From Trissonchulus latispiculum (taxonomy: Eukaryota > Nematoda > Enoplea > Enoplida > Ironidae): a stretch of DNA of 64,000 nt. Shown one piece after another: positions 55,680-64,000 of the stretch (its first letter is position 1; every line of letters starts with the position of its first letter). The position numbers were made by a program, and so were the translations under genes. Location of the stretch: contig JASAND010007564.1 of the NCBI GenBank assembly GCA_030248195.1, positions 1 to 64,000 on the forward strand. Direction: 5' to 3'. The notes beneath the pieces are model-generated. The model was not told where the DNA came from. It searched no databases and saw nothing but the letters and a program-made list of their open reading frames with translations.

Positions 55680-56880
55680 GTATTTTGAAATAATACTGGA
55701 ATATTTTCAGGATGCTTTCTGACTCAAAAATGAAACACTCTTTACCGTGTTCAATATTTATTGGCGCTCGAGCTACAGGAATTGGTTCCATAGATCTCAG
55801 TTAAGCCATAGCTATCAACGTACGAGCTACATACTTTTAGAACCACTCAGAAAATAACTGCAACTGCAACTTTGGTGGTCTGTACTTTGGTCAAGACATC
55901 CAATGTTTCGAAATGACTATCGACTAATTAATGCTACTAGCTGATCTTTGTAATTCCGAATTATGTGTGAGAGGAGAGAGTGATAACATTGTGTTTACTG
56001 CGTACATACTGTCTCTTCTCCACAAATTCTATTTAAGTCTAAGTCTCGCATAAGTATGGTAAAACTAGATTAAATTTTAACACAATGCTTGCAGCAATAG
56101 CGATGAGGCAAAAGCGGAAAAGCAACAATAAAATGCACGCATTCATGTCAGTTAAATATGGCAGTGGCAAGAGCATTGGTCAAACTACAGTAACCACAAA
56201 AACGGCAGTTAAGACTAGACCATTACTACAAAATGAAACAGGCAGTGTTTAAAGGCAGAATAAGCATAGTAGGTATACGTATATATTTTCACAAGATTTC
56301 AAAAAGTTGAATTAAATTTAGGTTGATCAAAAATCAATTCTGCATAATTTAGAGCGCTAAACGTGCTAATTCCGTAAGCAGATTTCGTTCGTCTCAAGAC
56401 CACTTTAACAAAATAAAATAATACATATTGTATAATGTGGCTAAAACTATGAATAAAAATTTATACATAACCAAATAATAACAATAAAATAAACATAACA
56501 TTACCACAAGTTGAGTTCAACCGGGTTAGCTTTTTGTCAAATTGGAAAATTTATCATTGAAAGCTACTGAAAACTTGGGGCCTTATTTGCGCAAGTTGAA
56601 AGAGTAGAGTTTAAAATTTACACATAACTCCTTCAACCGTCTAGTCGAGTTAAAATGAACAGTTCAACTCTTTATGAGAATTGAAAATTTTACAAGAATT
56701 GAGTTGATTTTAACATTTTTAATTCACTAACTTTAGCCAAAAGGCCCTCGGAAATTCAATATCGAACCTTCGGCAATGTGAATGCAATCCTCACTGAAAT
56801 TCGTTTCGTGTTCTTTGTACGCAGCTTTCAATGGTAACAATTTGACAAAATACTGAGGGTATTTTATTGTCTCACAGTAA
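55680..56880. other. GPCR-TINAG intergenic region; no gene recognised
   Basis: The two genes converge here. Diverged words of the GAGTTAAAATTAACTC type at 56520-56720 suggest an old MITE related to the one in collagen intron 3. No complete ends are visible. Confidence 0.4.
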
Positions 56881-56887
56881 TTAATCT

Positions 56888-59800
56888 TTACAGGAGATGA
56901 TGCAGCAATCGCTTGACTTTCCTGACGCGGAATCGCCGTCTTCGTTTGTGACCTCGACCCCAGGCGCCCAGGACGAATGATTCGATCTGGCAATGGTTTT
57001 CGCCTCTCAGAATCTTGAAGAAACCATTCTCACCCCATTCTGGACCCCAGGAATTTGCTGCCAGCTACAATAAATAATAAATGAAGGTCAATTGAAACGA
57101 ACGAAGTTGGAAAATCATTAAGCAATCATTATACGGCAGCACATTTATTTGTTTATGCATTGAAATAGCTAATGGAGAGAATCGTTGTTTTTCCAATACA
57201 AACGGTCAAACTTACCCAGTATTTGACGCCATTTTCTTCACCCCATCTAAAACAACAATTGAAAACTAATGCTTGATATGAAAACAAACTACAAAATATG
57301 CAAAACTGGCACAGATTCTGATTTCTTCGTGATTTACATAAAGAATGGTCCAAGTAATTAATTGAATTAGTTCCAAAATGAATGCATTTTGTTACGTAAT
57401 TTTTACCCAATGATCCTGACAGAGTGGTAACCAGATTTGGCATACTGAGGACCTTTAGAGGCAGCCAAATCCAAATGTTGATAAACTCCAGACTTGTACA
57501 TGTAGAAATCCTCGTGAACCAGGAAAGTAGCTAAAATAGCAAAAACATGGAACATGCTAAAGTAACAAGAATAAACTAAAAGCAACAAAATTGTAATGAA
57601 ATAATTATAGTCCTGTCTGTTCATCTTTACGTCATCTCCAAGAAATTATTATAAATCCCATGAATCACCAGTAATAGAGGTTAAACTATTTTAAAGCAGA
57701 CCTTGCACTGGACCATTAATCATAATTTCAGTCTTAATTTCTTCTTCCTGAAACAAAAATTCGAACTTTGTAGCAAATAGCAAAACAATGATTGCTGAAA
57801 TAAATACAAACTTACAGCATAATTTATCACTGCTTTTGTTGTGTCTATTGTATCAATGTATATACGTATTTATGCACTAATTGTATGCGTGCTTCTAACA
57901 TCACGTATGTCTGGAGTTGGTCGCCAGGGGACGAAACGACTTTTTATCTAAAAATGGGTGGTTAATTTAATTTCTAAAATAACCTGATTGTAAGCCCCTG
58001 ATGAGTCTCACAATCAGGTCAGTCGGGCATAACAAGGCGGTCCGTATATGAAAATACTGCACTTATGTAATCTGACACAATGCTCTTGCCCTTCTTATTT
58101 CTATACCACAACAGTCTGCAATTTTACTGGCTTAATTTTATTAATATAGTCCACATTAATCTTTGTTTTGTTTTGTGGTTCTTTAATTATTTAATTAATA
58201 ATTTTGGTCCTTGCCATTGCCATGAATGGCTTAAGATATAATCAGGCATGCATTTAGGATTTTGAAAAGGAGGTCCTCTAAGGTCAAATACAACGGGGGC
58301 TTGGGGAGCGGAGCCCAACAGCAGCTGAAGAATTTTCGAAATTTTTGGCCAAAACCCGGATACATTCGATATTTAGTTCTTTACACATTTAGATGTCACC
58401 AATTCTGTCCATTCTTTTAGTACTGACTTACATCACCAGCAACTCGATACGGTGGTGTCATTCGATAGATCTTTTCTTCGTTACTTCCAGAAGGACATTT
58501 GACTTCCTTATTTCTGTAACTGTCTTTGGGTGTGAGACAAGTTCCGATCTGGTTTGTATCACCGCTTTCGTAGGGGTAGCATTCGTCGCTTACTGATCTA
58601 AACAGTAAAGAACATAGTAACTACAGACAGAAACTATGTAAAATCTGACCAATTAATGTTGAGGCAAACTGTTGACTTTAGATCTCAAAAGCTTTTCATA
58701 AAAGCTACCATAAAGCACCGAACCGGTAGGTATGCAGAGTTTTCTTCCCACGAAAGGAAGTTTTGCTAACAATTTCACTTTCTACATTTTTTGGTCAACT
58801 TGGGTGTCTTTTCTTCCCCATTATTTTCTTTCTTTTATTGTTATCCATGCTTTATAACACTTAATTTTGGCTGGCCTTTATTATCAAAAAAACTGGCAAC
58901 CATTAATGATCTCATATCTTTCCTAAACCACAAAGATCACAAGTGTGTAACCATACATGTGCTTGGTGGGTTTTAGGGGGTTCACCCCCTCCCAGACCTT
59001 GACCTCCCCCCCAGAGGGGTCCCTCACCCTCCCCCCCATAATCCGGATTTTCCCGGTTTTTAGGCAAAAAACCGGAAAATCCAGAAAATCCGGTTTCCCC
59101 CCAAACCTTCCCCTCCTGCACATGTCTGTGTGTAACTACTAACCCTAGTTTTCTAATATACCACCAAGCTCTGTCCAGATAACCTCCATCGCAACCACCT
59201 TGCCGATGTTGATTACAAGAAAGCAGCTGCTGAGGCGATAACGCCGCATTCAGTTTACCTTCGGACTGAATGGCAAGTCGATCAGCGGATATGGCTTAAA
59301 ACAGTCAAGAGTATATGTACAAATATGCAGATAATTACTAATAAAACAAATTGAAGCTCCGTCTTGCTGCGTTAAATTGGATGATCGTATATCATGGGTT
59401 TTACGCACAGTTTTAGCTTTTTAAAAGCGTTTTAGCATCATTTCCAAATTTTCGTGCAATGTCTAGCAGCACACATAATTTTATATCTTCTCTTGAACTG
59501 AAAGCCTTCCTCAGTTACCGAAAAAAACAAGAGAAGGGCCTCTTTTTAGTTGATCAGTGCTATTGTAAGAGCATCAGGGATATGAAAATTGGTAAGCCTG
59601 ATATAGAAGTTCAGCTAATGGCTCAATGGTGCAGTGATACTCGTTCAACTGGGGCCGATGTCATGAACGCCCAAACCCGGGTTAAGTCATTAACCCGGGT
59701 TTACTTGGCTATCTTCAACACATAAACTTAACCCGGGTTTGGGCGTTGATAACATCGGCCCCTGGAGATTGAAAATGCACAAGTTAATCGCTACTACATA

Positions 59801-62397
59801 ACTTCTGAAATTTTGGATTTCAGTTTTACCTGTGGTAGAGAAAGCCCAGGAGGCGCCGCAGTTCTTCTGGTCCCGCACAGGGTGAATGTAGTTGGGCCAC
59901 TTTTCTCGAGCATCAAACTGAGCCGGAAGGCTCGACAGTGGCTCGATCAAAATTTCATTCATATTTTCTACACTTCTTTCGGGATAGAGAGTACCCAGTC
60001 GGTACTTTATGCCATCGTCCAAAGTTTTGCCCCAGAAATCGGAGTGGTTGGAGGCTTGCCATCTAAAACAAAATTTCCCCAAATAATGATATATTTTTCT
60101 CGTTGCTTTCCTGTTACAGGATTATCTAAGTTTACTGTAAATTTCGGAATGAGAAATGTAAAATTTTGGATTTCCCCCTTAGAAACAAGTAAACCCTTAG
60201 TTGAGCTGATATTAAAACTTCGGCCTGTGTGAAGCCGCCAACCACTTATTTTTCTTAGATGTTTTCGGAGGTGCCCAATAATAATCGTTTAGCTTAATTA
60301 TTTGCTTCTGTCTTCTGTCAGGACATTGTAGTATGCCAAAGTAAATTACGAGTAGCTTCCTTGTTGAACTTTTTTGAGCAGATCTTCCTGAATTAGACAG
60401 GCCACTGTATCGTCACAGTCCCAACCAAACACTCTGCATGTACTAAAAACACAAATATACTTTCATTTTGGTTAGCCTTTATTTTTTAAGAATTCTTTGA
60501 CAACAGTCATTAGTCAAGCCAATATCACTCTTCTCAAATTTCGAATGCAGATTCTCAATTCTCGAAGATTAAGAAAAATGGCTCTAGATTACAATATAGG
60601 AGCAATAAATTGTTTCAGTTTTAACCTAGACCATAAATATTAATTTTGCTTTTATCATAAATAAAGCTTAATGTCCTGCCCAAAATTCTTGTTGGACTAA
60701 CCAAGACTTGCAGTTCTGTTGTACTCGTACTCCACTCTGATAGGAAACTCCTTGATATTCACAGGCTGAAATAAATATATAATGGACAATCTGAATGCAT
60801 TACAGCAAAAGGAAATGTTGATTAATCTGTTATCTAAATAAATCACCTCTCATGGACAGCGTCCACAGACCAATCTTTCAAGGCCTTAGGCTTTTAACAG
60901 GGATGGAAACTGGGTCATGGGTCATTGGGTCATGGGTCGTTTGGGTCGCCATTTTTGCTTGGGTCACTGGGTCTTTGGTCACTGATTTTGTGAAACCGTT
61001 GGGTCAGTATGGGTCTGGGTCAGTCTTCCTGTGGGTAACTTTGGGTCTGGGTCAGCAAATTTTAGTGGGTCATTTTGGGTTTGGGTCACAGGGTCTTGCC
61101 AAGTCTTTAAAGTAAGCTTCCGGTTTCAATTTTTGTGGTGGAAATTTAGCCAATTTTAAAATAAAACCCAGTGTTTTTAAAAAATTTTTGCGCCTTCGGC
61201 GCGATCACTAACAATTTTATTAAATTTAGCACTCGCTTCACAGAAATCAGTAGTTAAGTGTGACTTGCCTTGCCATGCCATTCTATTTCAGTGGGTTCAT
61301 ATGGTAAAAGCCACGTACCAAGGTGGACATATTTCTGTCGATTTTAAAATTTACAATTCATAACAAGATAAGCTTTGAAATCTTGATAGGACCCTTAGCT
61401 TTTACCAGCGACCTTGAATGATCAACTTTCTATGCTACAAACTTTCCACCGGCATAGGTGTTTTGTAAAAAACAAACTGTTGACTTAGTTTCACAAAAAA
61501 TGAGAATGTACTTGTTCTTGCCTCTTTTCAAAAATTAAGAAATTTACGGTGTTTTCAAATTACTGCACAAAAGGACAATCAGGTTTAGGTAAAGTCAGTT
61601 TGGGTAACGTTATCTTATTGGGTCATTTGGGTTTGGGTCACAAAAATTCTTGGGTCAGTTGGGTCTGGGTCACCAAATTTTAAAATTTTATGGGTCGCTT
61701 TGGGTCTGGGTCAAATTTGCGTTTGGGTCGAGTGGGTCATGGGTCACAAAAAGTGACCCAGTTTCCATTCCTGGCTTTTAAGCTTTAGTCACACCAAAAA
61801 TGCTGTCTAAGCTATCGTTAAACAAAATATTAATCCAAAATGATCTTTCACCTCCTTTCTCCATTACTTAATCTCACTTTTTATTGCGCACAATGCCGGT
61901 TTCTGAACCAATGTTTCCCAGAAAATAAGACCGATGGACAGATTAGCATGACTCCAACTCCTGTCCTATCCAATCTCAAACCATATAATCCCTATTCCAT
62001 AAGAAAAACAATGATAATACACAATTGAAACCTTAGCCATTTAACTTTTTAGCTTAAACTCTATGTATTTCTTACGTCCTCCAGTGAGTTCAGTGGGTGT
62101 CACAGGTGGTGGAGGCGTCGGCCGGTCGGTAACCGGCCCTTCTGTGGGGAAAGGAGTGGCACCTTCACAGACCGGCCAAAAGTCTGGACAACAATCACCA
62201 CCGTCCGGGGGCGGCCGGTCACAGAACATATCACAGTAACAGAGGGTCCCCATAATTGGTACAGTACATTCATCGTCTCGACTTGGGCAACAGGTGGGTA
62301 CTCGATGCAGACAATAGTCACCAGGAATGCCTCTGAATCCTAGCTGAGCCCCAATCAGGGCCCAGAGAGTGAGAAAATAGATCACACTTTCCCTCAT
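56888..62397 (-). CDS. TINAGL: Tubulointerstitial nephritis antigen-like protein (pseudo-cathepsin B)
   Basis: Minus-strand exons 62076-62397, 60702-60765, 60350-60442, 59830-60062, 59144-59294, 58432-58597, 57702-57747, 57407-57530, 57216-57246 and 56888-57064 join in phase to 468 aa, the size of human TINAG/TINAGL1. Order: signal peptide (about 1-20), Cys-rich somatomedin-B-like domain (residues about 28-75), Pro/Thr linker, VWC-like segment (CEYQGVSY ... NCKSCTC), then a papain-fold domain. The active site reads [10 protein letters not shown]: Cys is replaced by Ser. The His ([13 protein letters not shown]) and Asn ([10 protein letters not shown]) remain. The occluding-loop-like region ([15 protein letters not shown]) is present. 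Relatives are secreted matrix proteins that bind laminin, collagen and integrins. The basic tail after WGRGHK is unusual. The long intron 1 holds a hAT element; other introns hold MITEs. Confidence 0.93.
58955..59124. mobile_element. MITE-like palindrome in TINAG-like intron 5
   Basis: ACATGTGC at the left and GCACATGT at the right bound about 170 bp rich in CCCTCCC runs, with an internal hairpin, TTTTCCCGGTTTTT...AAAAACCGGAAAA. It lies between exons 5 and 6 of the TINAG-like gene and ends about 20 bp from the exon 5 donor at 59143. Confidence 0.5.
59651..59762. mobile_element. 112-bp foldback MITE in TINAG-like intron 4
   Basis: GGGGCCGATGTCATGAACGC at the left matches the inverse of the right end with two changes, and the palindrome continues through CCCAAACCCGGGTTAA to a loop of about 35 bp. 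The element is almost nothing but two arms. Flanks (CAACT, TGGAG) show no clear duplication. Confidence 0.75.
60890..61781. mobile_element. hAT-type non-autonomous element with TGGGTC arrays
   Basis: The ends CAGGGATGGAAACTGGGTC and the inverse of GACCCAGTTTCCATTCCTG are inverted repeats with one mismatch. They are flanked by an exact 8-bp duplication GCTTTTAA (60890-60897 and 61774-61781). Both subterminal zones are arrays of TGGGTC / TTTGGGTC units, in the same orientation along most of the element. The interior 61100-61600 is non-coding. It lies in intron 1 of the TINAG-like gene. Confidence 0.92.
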
Positions 62398-62698
62398 TTC
62401 GGTCTGACGATTTCAAATACTGTCCTAATCGACCGATCGATCTCTCGTAATCGATGTCTGAAACTCCCGCGCACTTCGGCCGCTTCAGTGACTGCCCATC
62501 CGCTACCACTGTGTCTACTTTGTCCTGATGAAAATAAATAAATAATTGTAAATACGTAAATAAAAATCGACCAGAAGGAAAATATGATCTGAAATCATAA
62601 GAAAATGCTAACATTTTCATAGTAAACATAACCCACAAATTAAAACAAATTCGGAAATTCGTGCATGACGTTTTGAAGGAAAGAAAATATACGCCCGA

Positions 62699-63855
62699 TT
62701 GCACCAAATCGGACTAAGTCAACTCGGTGTTACTCAGTGTTAGTTATTCTTTAGCTGAACTTCAGCTTAGTGTTAAAGTTAGTCCGTTGTAATACCCTAG
62801 GTCATGTCAAGAAGACCAAACTCGGAGCTTCAGCTCAGGGTTAAATTTAACCAATGAAAATTGGTTTCTCATTCATTGTGTCCAATTATCATCACTCAGT
62901 ATTAGTTGGAGATTAAGTTAATCTCGAGACCGAACTAAGTCTTTCGTCAACTTAACTTTGAGCTCATGACTATCATTAAAGTAGTGGACTAAATCACAGG
63001 ATCTCAATTTTTAATAATTCTCCGAAAAATTTTGTCCACCATAACTGAAGTGATCTGGGATCATTAATTCAACAGTCATCACGTCCATTTCCAAAAATGA
63101 AGGGTACAAGTTCGCTAATTTAGTTAGTACTCAGTTAATCCTGATAGATATCAGGGTTAAGTTTCGGCCAGCTGAAGACTAAGTTAGTTCAGAGTTAACT
63201 TTGAGGTTAACTTAGCCCGATTTCGTGCAACCAAGAGTGCATAATTGCACTATATATTAGAAGAAGAGTAAGCCACTAGAGGGCTTCTCTTCTTGGCATT
63301 GCGTAACGGTGCTCCGACCACAATACGCGAATGTTCCCCCGTTTGGGGGGGGGGTCGACCAGATCGACAGCGCATACCCCCCCTCCGCTTGGTGGGGGGG
63401 GTAGTCGAAAAGAGGTCCCCGTTTGGGGGGGGGGGTCGCTGAAAGGGGTCCCCGTTTGGGGGGGGCGCCCAAGCAGGCTAGGATTGCTTGAATCTGATTG
63501 GCTGTTGGCGACCCCCCCCCCAAACGGGGACCCCTTTCAGCGACCCCCCCACACGGGGATCCTTTTTGGAAATAAGCTACCGTAATCCTTTGCTAGACCC
63601 CCCCAAACGGAGGGGGGGTTTCTGCAATCTGATTGGCTGTTGACGACCCCCCCCCAAACGGGGGAACATTCGCGTATTCTGGTCGGAGCACCGTTACGCA
63701 ATGCCAAGAAGAGAAGCCCTCTAGTGGCTTACTCTTCTTCTAATATATAGTGCAATTATGCACTCTTGGTGCAACGGATGAACTGAGAATTAACAGGTTA
63801 ACACCGAGTTAACCTTGAGGTTAATTTAACACCGAGCCAACCTTCATTGGTGCAA
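62699..63855. mobile_element. Older MITE interrupted by a young foldback element
   Basis: GATTGCACCAA at 62699 is matched by the inverse TTGGTGCAATC ending at 63855, and both arms continue with CTCGGTGTTA-type words and GTTAACTC motifs. An internal inverted copy of the same end (CCCGATTTCGTGCAAC) lies at 63217-63231. The foldback element has inserted exactly there. Confidence 0.65.
63225..63775. mobile_element. Foldback element with GC-rich core
   Basis: The element proper (63232-63768, 537 bp) starts CAAGAGTGCATAATTGCAC and ends with its inverse. The arms match over about 125 bp with only one or two differences. The target is duplicated as GTGCAAC (63225-63231 and 63769-63775). The core has repeated CCCCGTTTGGGGGGGG units in both orientations, with the phrase ATCTGATTGGCTGTTG twice. 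There is no coding sequence. Confidence 0.9.
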
Positions 63856-64000
63856 TCCGGTGATAAACTATCAAAACTATTATTAAGAGGAATTACTTAA
63901 TACTAGGCTTAGCTGGCAGCCAGCCATTCAGCTTCGTAGAAGTAAAAAAACGACCAAAAACTACAGCTGTATAGAAGAAGAAAATCTACCTACAGCAACC

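Noticed and set aside
57153..57624. Two minus-strand frames of 73 and 96 codons as separate genes
   Set aside because: Each holds one short TINAG-like exon plus flanking intron sequence.
60852..61115. 87-codon frame rich in G, S, V and W
   Set aside because: It reads the TGGGTC array of the hAT element.
62318..62707. 129-codon minus-strand frame upstream of the TINAG-like start
   Set aside because: Overlaps the TINAG-like signal-peptide exon in another frame and has no motif.
63257..63585. Gly/Pro-rich frames in the foldback element
   Set aside because: Arise from G and C runs in an inverted repeat.
1..64000. CRISPR arrays, bacterial operons, riboswitches or a replication origin
   Set aside because: The window is clearly eukaryotic: spliceosomal introns, U6 snRNA, cuticle collagen. 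The regular repeats seen are transposon-associated.

Overview
The window is nuclear DNA of an invertebrate, almost certainly a nematode. The decisive evidence is a complete four-exon cuticle collagen gene (18388-21990) with the nematode-specific hydrophobic N-terminal domain, an RxxR processing site, interrupted Gly-X-Y blocks and the C-terminal CPKYC...[11 protein letters not shown] signature. The sequence is AT-rich, genes have many small GT-AG introns, and the spaces between them are packed with mobile-element remains. A mermithid or other enoplean is possible but is inference only.

Five protein genes can be rebuilt with splice phases that agree across every junction: (1) a minus-strand RING-type zinc-finger gene, 5551-11737, 5 exons, about 296 aa; (2) the cuticle collagen, plus strand, 305 aa; (3) a plus-strand gene of 14 exons, 25163-31672, 519 aa, whose product begins MGCGSS (myristoylation/palmitoylation type) and is otherwise charged and coiled-coil, with no family I can name; (4) an intronless peptide-receptor-like GPCR, 54344-55552, 402 aa; (5) a minus-strand tubulointerstitial nephritis antigen-like gene, 56888-62397, 10 exons, 468 aa, a catalytically dead cathepsin B relative with Ser in place of the active-site Cys. 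A U6 snRNA gene with a TATA box lies at 34143-34244. Several orphan exons and small ORFs are listed at low confidence.

Mobile elements fill the rest. 1-5350: a truncated repeat copy, LINE RNase H and RT scraps, foldback repeats, an orphan promoter-like block and a frameshifted integrase-core gene. 6440-11034: two hAT-type non-autonomous elements with exact 8-bp target duplications, one of 2.8 kb inside intron 1 of the RING gene. 12-16.7 kb: a CR1/L2-like LINE end and unresolved repeats. 27.9-36.7 kb: Harbinger-type MITEs flanked by TAA, a second copy of the short hAT family, and an element with telomere-like heptamer arrays. 39422-43854: a Ty3/Gypsy retrotransposon with unequal LTRs and three frameshifts. 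48.7-53.3 kb: two more long-inverted-repeat elements. 58.9-63.9 kb: a hAT, two small MITEs and a young foldback element nested in an older one.

The genes do not form an operon or one pathway; two encode matrix or secreted proteins (collagen, TINAG-like). The most striking overall pattern is that several unrelated DNA-transposon families share one design: inverted termini followed by short, family-specific arrays of 6-8 bp repeats. Three elements end within about 35 bp of a splice site of a seemingly intact gene.
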